A DNA stretch of 64,000 nucleotides from Bacteroidota bacterium (GCA_009909035.1 JAAAOB010000036.1:1-64000), one strand, 5' to 3'. Positions 54,776 to 64,000 are shown, counted from the first letter of the stretch. Numbers and translations: made by a program. Notes: generated from the letters alone by a model not told the origin.

Positions 54776-56836
54776 ATGAAACTATACATTATACTGATTG
54801 CCTGCTGCCTGCTGTACGGCCCGCTAACCGCGAATGCCCAGCCACAGTCTCCTTACGAGCGGGGGCTTGAACAGCTCTACCGCGGTCACGTTGAAGACGC
54901 ACTGCACATATGGGAGAGCAGCTACGACGAATCTGAACGGGTGGATTCCCGAACAGGCATTGAATATATCCGTGTAGTATCAAAGCAGGACCTTGAAAAG
55001 TACTTCGAAACCGCCACCGAGATGTACTACGCGGCAATCCTTCGCGGAAGCGGGGTCAACAGCCGAATTGCGCTTCGCCAGGAAATTGAGCGATTAAAAC
55101 CGCTCATTGGAGACGGCATGTACCGGCAGTGGACTCGCTGGTGGGAGGAGGAGCATGATGATCTGCATCCCGACATGCGAGGCTACTGGATCCAGGTGGA
55201 TCCTTCTCCATCACGCACGGTAAATGAGCGGTTAGTAGAGCATTGGCAGCGCATTGCTGAGGCGCAAAATCGGTTCACAAAAAACAGGTCTACCATATAC
55301 GGAACCGATGAGCGGGCGCTCGTTTTTATCCGCTATGGCGAGCCGGACCGCGTCGCCACCGGAATATTGACCCTGCAGGAGATGAACGTCAGGCGATGGC
55401 TTGAACGCCAGGTCCTTCCCGGCAGCGATAGCCCGCGAGAGGAGCGTGAAATGAACCAGATGAACCCGGACCGGAGCTCCTCGGCCGACCTTTCTGCAGC
55501 CCAGGCGGAAGCTTTGGAGTTTGCAGTGTACGATTTCCACCAGTACCCGGAATATGAAATTTGGTTTTACGACGATCTTGCGATCAGCAACGGCACCTCC
55601 ATCCCATTCATTTTTGGCACCGATATCAGGGACAACCAGTTTAAGCTGCAAGAGACGGTGGATGACTTTATTCCGCCGCAAGCCTTCAATGTTGATGCGT
55701 TCGAGAAGCGGGACCTTGTCCGGTTTACGCGGGCCGGAATTACGCCGGCCCTGATGCTGCAGATGCTCTACTATGAACAGCTCAGCGAGATCGACCCATT
55801 GTTCACCAACCGGCTAAACAACCTTCGTGACCGGCTGCTTGAACAGAACCGCGACGTCTACTCGGGCCTGGACCTTCAATTTAAATCGGAGAACAGCGAA
55901 TTAATCCAAAAAAGAACACTGCAGGCGCCACGCCAGCTCTCCACAATCGAAACCAAGATTCCCCAAATCCCCGTTAACGTCTACCAGTACCGCTTCCTGG
56001 ATGATGAGAACACCCCATATCTTGTTACGTTCTTAGAGAGCAACCCCCACGAAGCGTTTATGATCGACTTCTCCAGGAACCGTCCGGCGGATGTTACACT
56101 TGAACAGCTGCGATCGGTTGATTCGGTGCCCGGCCTGCTCACGAATTACAGCCTTGAGCATAGCCTGCAACAGTACGACAAAAACTGGAATATCATCCGC
56201 CGGGATAGGGACGAACCCGGATTCTCCCTGGAGCGTAACGGCGGAAAACCGGGAGCGGTATCGATTTTCACATCCGGGCACACCGGCCGCGCTCAAAAAT
56301 CGGTCTCTGCCGAACTTATTAACCAGGATCCGCAGTCCCTGCACACGGCTGCGGACACCCCGTACCCGCAACACACCCGGGGGCTGGGCAGTGTTCATTA
56401 CCGGGAACCGGCACCGCTCCGGACCCACCCCGATTCACTGCAGCTTGCCGACCTGGTGCTCGGGTACCAGGACAGCCTGGCCAGCAGCAACCAGATGTTT
56501 CCGTTTGTTGTAGCCAATAACCAAACCGTCCCATTCCAGGAGACGCTGGTCCTTCATTTTGAAGTCTATAACCTCGCGGTTCAACCGAACGGATTTTCCC
56601 GGTTCGAACTGACCTACCGCATCTTACCGGTGGATGAAAATGGTGACATCCTCACCGACCAGGCTGAATTTATCCTGACGCTGAATTTCACAAGTGAACA
56701 GCCCCGGCTGATTGAAGATCTCGAAATTGAAACCGCGGACCTAAACCCCGGTCTTTACCAGTTGCGCGTACAGATTACCGATGTAAACACCTCACAGACC
56801 AAGAATCGAAGTACACGTTTTGAGGTGCTTGAGTGA
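54776..56836 (+). CDS. GWxTD domain protein, secreted
   Basis: 686 residues from ATG 54776, which gives a proper signal peptide (LYIILIACCLLYGPLTANAQ); the ORF can also open at GTG 54761. The GWxTD-like segment is around residue 175: FTKNRSTIYGTDERALVFIRYGEPD, matching GW-TDRGRVYIRYGxPD with Trp replaced. N-terminal helical repeats precede it, and beta-rich domains follow. Such proteins are frequent in Bacteroidota-related lineages; function unknown, probably in the periplasm. It is a single gene with a 302-bp gap to the helicase. Confidence 0.82.
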   Translation: MKLYIILIACCLLYGPLTANAQPQSPYERGLEQLYRGHVEDALHIWESSYDESERVDSRTGIEYIRVVSKQDLEKYFETATEMYYAAILRGSGVNSRIALRQEIERLKPLIGDGMYRQWTRWWEEEHDDLHPDMRGYWIQVDPSPSRTVNERLVEHWQRIAEAQNRFTKNRSTIYGTDERALVFIRYGEPDRVATGILTLQEMNVRRWLERQVLPGSDSPREEREMNQMNPDRSSSADLSAAQAEALEFAVYDFHQYPEYEIWFYDDLAISNGTSIPFIFGTDIRDNQFKLQETVDDFIPPQAFNVDAFEKRDLVRFTRAGITPALMLQMLYYEQLSEIDPLFTNRLNNLRDRLLEQNRDVYSGLDLQFKSENSELIQKRTLQAPRQLSTIETKIPQIPVNVYQYRFLDDENTPYLVTFLESNPHEAFMIDFSRNRPADVTLEQLRSVDSVPGLLTNYSLEHSLQQYDKNWNIIRRDRDEPGFSLERNGGKPGAVSIFTSGHTGRAQKSVSAELINQDPQSLHTAADTPYPQHTRGLGSVHYREPAPLRTHPDSLQLADLVLGYQDSLASSNQMFPFVVANNQTVPFQETLVLHFEVYNLAVQPNGFSRFELTYRILPVDENGDILTDQAEFILTLNFTSEQPRLIEDLEIETADLNPGLYQLRVQITDVNTSQTKNRSTRFEVLE

Positions 56837-57138
56837 TGAGCCGTTGTAGTTATCAGCAATCTGAGAGCACCAATTTAGATAAGAAAATATCCATTCTCGG
56901 GATCTCCATTATTTCTATCCGATAATTATCCGTATATTTGAGGCTTATTGATTTACAGCCGCACGTTTAGCGGCTCTTCCCACAGATGATTATTGCTCGT
57001 ATCGTTCCCCTTCCTTTCAGTTAAGAGTAAGAGAGTACAGTTCCGGCAACCATGATGAGGGAGACGATCGAGTCCCGAAAAGCGGGCGATCCGGCCGGAT
57101 CAACGTACCGGCATTGAATGATTTAATTCTTATATACC
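56837..57138 (+). promoter_or_regulatory. Long leader of the DEAD-box helicase gene
   Basis: A candidate -7 box tatatttg (56933-56940, TAnnTTTG) would give a transcript with about 190 nt of 5' leader. It contains a hairpin gccgc...gcggc near 56956. Long leaders are common for cold-shock-type DEAD-box genes. No other gene in the gap. Confidence 0.3.
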
Positions 57139-58635
57139 GTGAATACAACTCCATTTGCTGATCTTGGCATCAGTGCATCCATCCTGAAAGCTATCGAAGA
57201 GATGGGTTTCGAAACGTCAACGAAAATCCAGGCCGCCGCCATCCCCGCCATTATGCAGGGAAAAGATGTGGCCGGACAGGCTCAAACCGGCACCGGTAAA
57301 ACCGCCGCGTTTGCCATTCCTGTCCTCGAACAGATCGACCCGCAATCGGGCAGCGTACAGGCCATCGTGATGTGCCCCACCCGCGAACTGGCCGTGCAGG
57401 TAACCGGCGAGTTTATCAAGCTGGCAAAATTTATCAAAGGCGTACATGTCACGCCGGTGTACGGAGGTCAGCCGATCTCCCGGCAGATCAAGCAGATTAA
57501 ATCAGGCACCCAGATTGTCGTGGGTACCCCCGGGCGCGTGATTGATCACCTGAAGCGCGGCACCCTGAAGCTGGACGCCCTGAAGATGGTGATCCTGGAT
57601 GAGGCCGACGAAATGCTGAACATGGGGTTCCGGGATGATATCGAAACGATCCTCGGGTTTTCCAACGATGATGAAAGCCGGCAGACGATCATGTTTTCTG
57701 CCACCATGTCGAAAGACATCAAGCGCATAATGAAACGCTATTTCGCCGACCCGGAGATGATCAAAGTGGAGGGCAAAGCCCCGGCCGCCGATGGCATCGA
57801 GCAGTACATTGTGGAAGCGCGCGATTCGATGCGCACGGAAGGCATCTGCCGCCTGCTGGATATCAATGATTATAAACTGGCACTGATTTTCTGCAACACC
57901 AAGCGGAAATGCGATTCGCTTGTGGGTGAAATGCAGTCTCGTGGATACTCGAGCGATGCGCTGCACGGCGATATGAGCCAGAATGTGCGCGACAAAGTGA
58001 TGAACAAATTCAGAACCGGCAGGGTGGATGTATTGATTGCAACGGATGTGGCCGCCCGCGGACTGGATGTGGACGATATTGACGTGGTGTTTAACTACGA
58101 TGTGCCGCAGGACCCGGAATATTACGTTCACAGGATCGGCCGAACCGGACGTGCGGGACGTAAGGGAGTTGCCTATACATTTTCATCCGGACGGAAAAAT
58201 AAAAACCTCCGGTATATTGAGCGGAATCTGAAAATTGAACTCCAGACGATCCCCCTGCCATCCGACCAGGATGTGAAGGCATCGAAAATGGATGCCCTGC
58301 ATCAAAAAATCAGCCAAACGCTGGAAGCAGGCGGATTGCGTCCGTTTATCGAACAGGTGGAGGGCCTGGCATCCGACAAGTTTACCCCGATCGAGGTGGC
58401 CGCCGCCATCCTGAAACTGCAGCAGGGAGACAGACTTCCTGAATTTACATCCAATGGTTCCTCTGCCTCTTCCCGGAAGCAACCCCGGGCGACCTCTCAG
58501 GATTCCCGGAACGGGTCATCAGACAGGCGCCCGAAAAAACGGAAATCCCGCGAAAAAAATCGCGAAGATGAGCCGTTTTACAAGCCGTTTACCGGCGGTA
58601 AAACCAAGAAGAAAAAATTTAAGAGCCGTAAATAA
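57139..58635 (+). CDS. DEAD-box RNA helicase
   Basis: 498 residues, starting with GTG at 57139. Motifs in order: Q motif (FADLGISASILKAIEEMGF), motif I AQTGTGKT (48-55), PTRELA, GTPGRVIDHL, DEAD (154-157), SAT (187-189) and HRIGRTGRAGRKG. The C-terminal 60 residues are basic and low complexity (RRPKKRKSREKNREDEPFYK), likely an RNA-binding tail. It unwinds RNA; the family has ribosome and cold-shock roles. A strong terminator follows. Confidence 0.94.
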   Translation: MNTTPFADLGISASILKAIEEMGFETSTKIQAAAIPAIMQGKDVAGQAQTGTGKTAAFAIPVLEQIDPQSGSVQAIVMCPTRELAVQVTGEFIKLAKFIKGVHVTPVYGGQPISRQIKQIKSGTQIVVGTPGRVIDHLKRGTLKLDALKMVILDEADEMLNMGFRDDIETILGFSNDDESRQTIMFSATMSKDIKRIMKRYFADPEMIKVEGKAPAADGIEQYIVEARDSMRTEGICRLLDINDYKLALIFCNTKRKCDSLVGEMQSRGYSSDALHGDMSQNVRDKVMNKFRTGRVDVLIATDVAARGLDVDDIDVVFNYDVPQDPEYYVHRIGRTGRAGRKGVAYTFSSGRKNKNLRYIERNLKIELQTIPLPSDQDVKASKMDALHQKISQTLEAGGLRPFIEQVEGLASDKFTPIEVAAAILKLQQGDRLPEFTSNGSSASSRKQPRATSQDSRNGSSDRRPKKRKSREKNREDEPFYKPFTGGKTKKKKFKSRK

Positions 58636-58673
58636 CTGGCGCTTTTTCTCCCTGAATTTTTAACTATACAACC

Positions 58674-58696
58674 CCCCGGTTCGCCGGGGTTTTTTG
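58674..58696 (+). terminator. Terminator after the DEAD-box helicase
   Basis: ccccgg (58674-58679), a TTCG tetraloop and ccgggg (58684-58689), followed by a run of Ts. A short, very stable rho-independent terminator. Confidence 0.92.
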
Positions 58697-58910
58697 TTTT
58701 GAACGCATGTGGTTTAAGTCCCCAATTCTCTTGGTCGGTAAACAAGAAAAACTTCCTCCATTGGCTGACAGTGGAACACCCCTCAATAGACTACAACAAG
58801 TAAACGCGGAAATCTCCAATTAATCATTACAAATAAAAAAGTGTACCTGAGTCTGTAGAATGACTACCTTTCTAATTCTTTAAAAATTACGACCCGTTCT
58901 CTTTTTCACT

Positions 58911-59918
58911 ATGAAAGCTATCGTATCATTACTGCTCCTGATCATTTTAAGCGCAGCTGCCTGCAGCCATTCCGAACCGGAAACAGGCCCCGCTCCCGTT
59001 CCTGAAAATTACGAACAGGAACTCAGTTCATGGCAGGAGGACCGAATCGAAACTCTGAAAGAGCCCACCGGCTGGCTTCGCCTTGCCGGCATGCACATTC
59101 TGGATGAAGGGGAAAACAGCTTTGGAAGCGGCAGCAGCCGTGATGTACAATTCCCTGATGGTACAATTCCCGAATACGCGGGAACATTTACCCTCGAAAA
59201 TGGAGATGTAGTGATGGAAGCGGCTGATGGTGTGGATCTGATTCACAACGGGGAGCCGGTCCATAAAATGACAATTTTTAACGGTACCGATGCACCTGAA
59301 ATTGAGCACGGCCCGCTTGTATGGTTTGTCATTCAGCGCCAGGACCTGATTGCGATACGGCTGTACAATAAAGACAATGAAAAAGCCGACCGGTTCGACG
59401 GATTCCCGCGTTTTCCTGTTGATCCCGAATGGCACCTGAACGCCCGGTTTGAACCGCATCCCGACAGCGCAACGATCCCGATTGCCAACGTTCTCGGCCA
59501 GACCGACCAAGTGGTTAGTCCCGGCACACTCCGGTTTGAGGTGAACGGTGCCGACTATACGCTGGACGTCCTGGAAAGCAGCACGGATCAATTTTTTGTA
59601 ATTGTTGGTGATGAAACCAATCAAACCGACAGCTACCCCGCTGGCCGCTATATGTATGTGGATCCGCCGAAGGAAGATGGCCGTACCATCATCGACTTTA
59701 ACAAGCTCTACAATCCGCCGTGTGCCTACACCGTTTATTCTACATGTCAGTTGCCACCACGGCAAAACCGCCTCGACCTGGCCATCTCAGCCGGCGAAAA
59801 GCGGCCCGAGGAATGGAAGGGACTTTGTTTTATCCATACCTTCGTTAACGATTCAACTCTCAAAACTTGGAATTCATGCGTTATCCCATCCTCTTTGTTT
59901 TACTTTTTTCCTTTTTAA
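58911..59918 (+). CDS. DUF1684 lipoprotein, stop lost
   Basis: 335 residues. The signal peptide has a lipobox, LSAAAC (C18). DUF1684 is clear from WHLNARF, YPAGRYMYVDPP, IDFNKLYNPPCAY and QLPPRQNRLDLAISAGEKR. The expected end is just after AGEKRPEEWKG, as in the next gene (AGEKRPVKFEGI then stop). Here LCFIHTF... continues for about 30 residues, overlapping the next gene by 43 bp. A change from TGA to TGT (GL-C) could explain the read-on. The protein's role is not known. Confidence 0.87.
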   Translation: MKAIVSLLLLIILSAAACSHSEPETGPAPVPENYEQELSSWQEDRIETLKEPTGWLRLAGMHILDEGENSFGSGSSRDVQFPDGTIPEYAGTFTLENGDVVMEAADGVDLIHNGEPVHKMTIFNGTDAPEIEHGPLVWFVIQRQDLIAIRLYNKDNEKADRFDGFPRFPVDPEWHLNARFEPHPDSATIPIANVLGQTDQVVSPGTLRFEVNGADYTLDVLESSTDQFFVIVGDETNQTDSYPAGRYMYVDPPKEDGRTIIDFNKLYNPPCAYTVYSTCQLPPRQNRLDLAISAGEKRPEEWKGLCFIHTFVNDSTLKTWNSCVIPSSLFYFFPF

Positions 59919-60793
59919 TGATCGGATGTAATGCCGAGTATGATCTCGGTCCTGAACCTCTCCCTGAAAACTACGAACAATCCATCCGGGAGTGGCAGGA
60001 ATACAGGATTGGGGTCCTCACCGATACAACGGGCTGGCTGCGGCTGCAGAATTTAATTTGGTTTGAAGAGGGTGAAAACACGTTTGGAAGCAGTGGGGAT
60101 GTGGATGTTCGTTTCCCGGAGGGATCGATTCCTGAACGCGCCGGAACTTTTACCCTGCAAGACGGGGAGGTTACCATGAGGGTGGCCGATGGCGTTGAGA
60201 TCCGGCACAACGGAGAGCCGGTTCGGCAGCTACAGATGAACGGGGATGAGATTGAGGAGCGGATCCACGCCCGGCACGGCGATCTCACCTGGTTTATTGA
60301 TGAGCGTGGCGATCAGCGGGGGGTAAAAATTTTCAGCATGAACACGCCGAAAGCGGACAATTTTGACGGTTTTCCGCGATATCCTCTGAAGCCGGAGTGG
60401 CACCTGAACGCACGGTTTGTCCATCATCCGGAAGAAAAGAATATTGAAATTGTAAATGTTCAGGGGGAGGTGGTCGACCGCTACTCACCGGGACGCGTGG
60501 AGTTCCGTATTGATGAAGACCTCCACTCGCTGGATGCGTTTGAATCCTCCAGCGGCCTGTTCCTGATGTTTGCCGATTCCACCAACCGCACCGAAACCTA
60601 CCAGGCCGGCCGCTACATGATTGTTGATTTTCCAAATGATGACGGCTATCTGACCCTCGATTTTAATAAAGCGTACAACATGCCGTGTGCCTTCAATCCG
60701 TTTACAACATGCCAGCTTCCGCCTCCGCAGAACCGGCTTGATCTGGCCATCCCCGCCGGCGAAAAGCGCCCTGTTAAGTTTGAGGGAATCTAA
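59876..60793 (+). CDS. DUF1684 lipoprotein, tandem paralogue
   Basis: 305 residues from ATG 59876. The signal peptide is RYPILFVLLFSFLMIGC (lipobox C18). It has the same family motifs as the gene before: WHLNARFVHHP, TYQAGRYMIVDFP, LDFNKAYNMPCAF and LPPPQNRLDLAIPAGEKRP. A TTG at 59867 in frame is a less likely start. The stop overlaps the stop of the convergent Ig-repeat gene (60790-60793). Tandem duplication followed by divergence is likely. Confidence 0.9.
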   Translation: MRYPILFVLLFSFLMIGCNAEYDLGPEPLPENYEQSIREWQEYRIGVLTDTTGWLRLQNLIWFEEGENTFGSSGDVDVRFPEGSIPERAGTFTLQDGEVTMRVADGVEIRHNGEPVRQLQMNGDEIEERIHARHGDLTWFIDERGDQRGVKIFSMNTPKADNFDGFPRYPLKPEWHLNARFVHHPEEKNIEIVNVQGEVVDRYSPGRVEFRIDEDLHSLDAFESSSGLFLMFADSTNRTETYQAGRYMIVDFPNDDGYLTLDFNKAYNMPCAFNPFTTCQLPPPQNRLDLAIPAGEKRPVKFEGI

Positions 60794-63700
60794 TTGACCG
60801 TTACCTGAATGGTTTTATCATCCGTAACGCCATCCACGTTTACCGTTAGCGTATGTTCGGCTACCGTCGTCAGCGTGACGGGCACACTGGCCGATCCGCT
60901 GGTGAAGGTCACCGCCGCGTCATGGACGTCACCGTCTTGATCGCTGTTTACCGTTACGTTGACTGAGCCGTCCAGCGCGTTACCGGCAATGTCCTGTGCT
61001 CCGGTAATCTCTACATTAAATTCCACGCCGGATGTTTGCGTGCCGGGATCTGTAAGGCTAAAATCTGAGTTATCCTCAAAACTACCCAGTGCTGAATCGC
61101 TGTTACTGTTCACCTGCTCGGTAAAGGTAAAGTCTACGTTCGGCTGAGCCGTGGTTGAAGTGGCATTAAATGTGGCCTGCCCGGAACCATCGGTCGAAAC
61201 AGATGTACCACTTGGGTACGAAATGTCGCTGCCGTTATTTGTTGCGTCAACAGATACGCCCGATACCGGGTTGCTGTTGGCGTCTTCTACGGTCACGGTG
61301 AACTGAAGCTGATCGCTTCCGTCGGCCAGCGCCGTGCCGTTATCAACCTGAGCTGAAACGCTGGCGGGACTGCCTGCAACCACGTCAAACGGGTCCGAGT
61401 CAACGTTATCCACACCGGCGGCATCGGCATCAAAGGCCAGTGTGTAGCCGGTTCCCGCCGTCTCGGTTACCAGGTTTGTAAATTCCGCAATGCCGCTTGT
61501 GTTCGTCGAAACCTCGTCAGTACTGCCTGCGGTCAGGGCCGCCCCGTTCAGCGACGCTGTAACCGCTACTCCATTCACGGGGTTTGTTCCCGAATCCGTT
61601 ACAAGCACAGATGGGGGACCTGAAATCGCCTGGCCTGCCGTACTCTGCAGCGGCTGCGTGTCGACCGTCATTTCGGAAGCAGCGCCGGTCACAAAATCTA
61701 CCGTTACCGTTCCAATTGGGCTGCCATCCACGGTTCCCTCTACTGTTGCCGTCTCTACAGTGGTAGAGGACTGCAGATCCTGGCTGTATGTCCCGTCTCC
61801 GTTATCCGTGATTGAGCTCAGCAGCGTTCCGGCATCAGTGGTCAGGCCTACGTTATCTCCGCCTGCCGTGAGCTCATTGCCGTTGGCATCTTTCAGCGTC
61901 ATGCGGATCGTTGTCGTTGAGGAGCCGTCAGCAGGAATCGAGGCGTCATCGGCCGTGATTTCACTCTGCCCGGCATCCGCATCGCCGGGAACAAAGTCCA
62001 CACTTACAGATCCAACCGCACTACCTGATGCATTCGTGCCCAGGTACCCGGTCGTTTCCACGGTATTGGCATTCGTGGAGGTCAGTGTTGCCGTTGCCTG
62101 CCCGTTCGTATCTGTCGTCCAGGGCCCGCTGCTCAGTGACCCGGTGCCGCCCGTGATATCAAAAAAGACATCCTCGCCACTCAGTTCATTATTCGATGCA
62201 TCCCGGACTGTTATTGTAAGGGTGGATGCATCCGTGCCGTCTGCCGTCACGTTGCTCGTCCGATCGGCCACGATAGACGATGTGCCCGCATCGGCCGAAC
62301 CGGCGCTGACGGTCAGCGTAACGGTCTCGGTGTCACTCACGTCCACGTTGGAATCGCTGTTATCTATAGAGGCGGTAATAACCACGTTTCCGGCCTCGTT
62401 GTTGGCTCCCGTAACCTGCGCTGTTGCTTTTCCATTGGTATCGGTTGTTGAAGACGCCTCCACGGTGGCCCTCGTGGGTTCATCGCTGCTAAAGCTTACG
62501 GTTACGCCTTGCACGGGATTGCTGTTGCCATCCAAAACCGTTGCCGTCACACTCGTGCTGCCATCCAGAGAAATTTCATTGCTGGCGATCGTAAACGCTG
62601 AAATTTGCTCGGCATTACCGGGCGTAAACGTAATGTCTACGTCGCCTACGGTGGTACCATCTATGCTCGCGCTCACGTTCACCGTTTCAGCTGTCGTATT
62701 GCTGATTTGGGCCTGGTAATTTCCAGTGGATCCGTCTTCGGTCACTGGACCTGTTGTGGCATCTCCTCCTGGATTGATAACAATATCGCCGGCGCGACTA
62801 CTTATAGGGTTATTGCTGCCGTCTCGCAGCTCAATTGTCAGCGTAGAGCTTGTTCCCGCATCAAGTGTCGTAGGAGATGCAGACACGCTTGAGTTGACAG
62901 CACTTACGCTGCCTGATTCCACATCAAACGTGTTGGACGTTCCGGTGATTGATCCATCTTCCGCGGTGATTGTTTGATCCGTTCCCGTCTCACTAACGTC
63001 AACACTAAGCGATACCTCTCCACTGTTAAAATTTGCCGTAGCGGGTGTGATAGACCCGGCCGTAGTCGATAGGTTCGCAGTACTGTTATAACCCGTTGCC
63101 GTATTCCCTGCACCATCGAGCGCAGTGATGGATATGGCAAATGGCTGACCTGCCGTTTTTGGTGAACTAATATTGTCAAAACTGAACGAGGAGGCCGCAC
63201 CGGCGGATGCCTCCGCGCTGAAGGTGACTGACCCCGCTCCCGTCACGGACGCATCCACGGTGTAGGTGCCCGGCGTGTCGCCCAGCGTCAGGCGTGTGGA
63301 CGCCAGGCCCGAACCGTCCGTATTGTCAGACGTAGCACTCAGCGAGGCTCCGTCTGATCCCGATGGCGTACCCGAGATTGAAAAACTGACGGTTTCTCCT
63401 GATACTTCATTACCAAAGGTGTCGGTTACGTTCACCACAAAATCACTGGACAGTTGCTCGCTGACGCTGGCAGACTGATTGTTCCCCGATTCGATGGCCA
63501 CGCTGTTGGCATCCGCCGCCGTAACATCAAACGAGGTCGACGTCTGAGACGGTACGCCGGTTGCAAGAACATCAAACTCCAGGCTGTAGCTACCCGCAGC
63601 GTTAATGACAAGATCCGAAAAGCTGGCGATCCCGGAACTGTTTGTAGTTTGAGTAGTTGTCCCGGAATTGAAACTGCCGCCTTGCAGGCTCACGGTCACG

Positions 63701-64000
63701 CCGATACCCTCTACCGGGTTGTCGGCGTCATCGGTTACCTCTATGGACGGGGCCGGGCTGATGGCGCTGCCCGCTGTGGTGTTCGACGGTTGCGTGGTGA
63801 TCGCTGACTGCGAGGCCGATCCGGTCTGCGCCTCCGCGCTGAAGGTGACCGATCCCGCTCCCGTCACGGATGCATCCACGGTGTAGGTGCCCGGCGTGTC
63901 GCCCAGCGTCAGGCGTGTGGACGCCAGGCCCGAACCGTCCGTATTGTCAGAGGCAGCACTCAGCGAGGCTCCGTCTGATCCCGATGGCGTACCCGAGATC
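60790..64000 (-). CDS. Large Ig-repeat surface protein (invasin/Big_1-like), C-terminal part
   Basis: 1069 codons open to the window's right edge, so the gene starts outside. It is a chain of about ten bacterial Ig-like (Big_1) domains. Repeated features are ADGSSTTTIRMTLKDANGNEL-like strands, NPVQGVTVSFSSDEP / NPVNGVAVTASLNG loops and GTYTVDASVTGAGSVTFSA ends. It is very rich in Thr, Ser, Gly, Ala and Asp, with almost no Lys or Cys, which fits a secreted or halophilic protein. No sorting signal is visible at the C terminus (DKTIQVTVN). It probably acts as an adhesin or stalk. A 207-residue unit is duplicated. Confidence 0.85.
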   Translation of the reverse strand, partial: ISGTPSGSDGASLSAASDNTDGSGLASTRLTLGDTPGTYTVDASVTGAGSVTFSAEAQTGSASQSAITTQPSNTTAGSAISPAPSIEVTDDADNPVEGIGVTVSLQGGSFNSGTTTQTTNSSGIASFSDLVINAAGSYSLEFDVLATGVPSQTSTSFDVTAADANSVAIESGNNQSASVSEQLSSDFVVNVTDTFGNEVSGETVSFSISGTPSGSDGASLSATSDNTDGSGLASTRLTLGDTPGTYTVDASVTGAGSVTFSAEASAGAASSFSFDNISSPKTAGQPFAISITALDGAGNTATGYNSTANLSTTAGSITPATANFNSGEVSLSVDVSETGTDQTITAEDGSITGTSNTFDVESGSVSAVNSSVSASPTTLDAGTSSTLTIELRDGSNNPISSRAGDIVINPGGDATTGPVTEDGSTGNYQAQISNTTAETVNVSASIDGTTVGDVDITFTPGNAEQISAFTIASNEISLDGSTSVTATVLDGNSNPVQGVTVSFSSDEPTRATVEASSTTDTNGKATAQVTGANNEAGNVVITASIDNSDSNVDVSDTETVTLTVSAGSADAGTSSIVADRTSNVTADGTDASTLTITVRDASNNELSGEDVFFDITGGTGSLSSGPWTTDTNGQATATLTSTNANTVETTGYLGTNASGSAVGSVSVDFVPGDADAGQSEITADDASIPADGSSTTTIRMTLKDANGNELTAGGDNVGLTTDAGTLLSSITDNGDGTYSQDLQSSTTVETATVEGTVDGSPIGTVTVDFVTGAASEMTVDTQPLQSTAGQAISGPPSVLVTDSGTNPVNGVAVTASLNGAALTAGSTDEVSTNTSGIAEFTNLVTETAGTGYTLAFDADAAGVDNVDSDPFDVVAGSPASVSAQVDNGTALADGSDQLQFTVTVEDANSNPVSGVSVDATNNGSDISYPSGTSVSTDGSGQATFNATSTTAQPNVDFTFTEQVNSNSDSALGSFEDNSDFSLTDPGTQTSGVEFNVEITGAQDIAGNALDGSVNVTVNSDQDGDVHDAAVTFTSGSASVPVTLTTVAEHTLTVNVDGVTDDKTIQVTVN
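63211..63379 (-). repeat. Near-identical internal duplication, copy 1 (copy 2 at 63832-64000)
   Basis: Copy 1 (63211-63379) and copy 2 (63832 to the window edge at 64000) are 621 bp apart, exactly 207 codons, and differ at only a handful of positions in 169 bp. They code for the same Ig-domain end, TLGDTPGTYTVDASVTGAG. The low divergence, including third positions, points to recent duplication or gene conversion. Confidence 0.9.

Noticed and set aside
61490-62719. 409-codon ORF on the plus strand
   Set aside because: Antisense shadow of the Ser/Thr-rich Ig-repeat gene; the biased codon composition leaves the opposite frame open.
1-64000. tRNA genes, CRISPR arrays, prophage and intact IS elements
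   Set aside because: Looked for T-loop consensus, regularly spaced repeats, integrase and transposase motifs; none was found.

Overview
The window looks like part of the chromosome of a Bacteroidota-related bacterium, most likely the Balneolota (Rhodohalobacter/Gracilimonas-like). This is inference from gene content: a SusD-type outer-membrane lipoprotein, a GWxTD protein, a DksA-like ileS-dksA-lspA cluster, a eukaryote-like IleRS, Ala-Gln signal peptides, DUF1684 lipoproteins and a large acidic, lysine-poor Ig-repeat protein. No rRNA or other phylogenetic marker is present to prove it. The density of housekeeping genes indicates chromosome. No rRNA, tRNA, CRISPR array, intact transposase or prophage was recognised.

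Layout. 1-588 is the end of a susD gene. 589-1740 is gene-poor and holds a terminator, a striking nested-hairpin element (938-1059) and palindromic interspersed repeats. 1741-4201 is recF-dciA-ybbR. On the minus strand, 4207-13015 holds ispH, a methyltransferase, a SAM-hydrolase-type DUF62 gene, dnaN, an unknown protein ending in a sliding-clamp-binding motif (QTSLF), topA, a peroxiredoxin and a NUDIX hydrolase. 13036-22295 carries amn, radC, an ECF sigma/anti-sigma-TPR pair, a minimal class III cyclase with a small partner, ppk1, ruvB and metK. 22529-25088 is a pair of secreted amidohydrolase paralogues, the second lacking metal ligands.

25281-36657 is a Wzx/Wzy-type exopolysaccharide locus: SLBB exporter, Wzz, Wzy, Wzx, four glycosyltransferases and a methyltransferase. 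It has neither an initiating glycosyltransferase nor a tyrosine kinase, so those must lie elsewhere. 37029-38832 is a small metal-related group: a Met-rich lipoprotein, a 42-residue His-rich peptide gene and a ZIP transporter. 39099-44982 holds a gamma-glutamyltranspeptidase-like gene and the ileS-dksA-lspA operon. 45430-45957 is a low-molecular-weight tyrosine phosphatase gene with in-frame TAG codons near both ends. It is followed by about 1.8 kb of gene-free, repeat-rich DNA (45958-47755) with several large inverted repeats.

47756-54606 (minus) carries malic enzyme, an M1 peptidase and the conserved dnaX-ybaB-recR group. 54776-60793 (plus) carries a GWxTD protein, a DEAD-box helicase and two tandem DUF1684 lipoproteins. 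The window ends in the 3' part of a very large secreted Ig-repeat protein (60790-64000, minus) with a near-identical internal 169-bp duplication.

Replication and repair functions (recF, dciA, dnaN, topA, radC, ruvB, recR, dnaX and the clamp-motif protein) are unusually frequent. The least explained elements are the clamp-motif protein, the nested-hairpin element upstream of recF, the Met/His-rich metal group, the ligand-lacking amidohydrolase and the inverted-repeat cluster at 46.7-47.5 kb.
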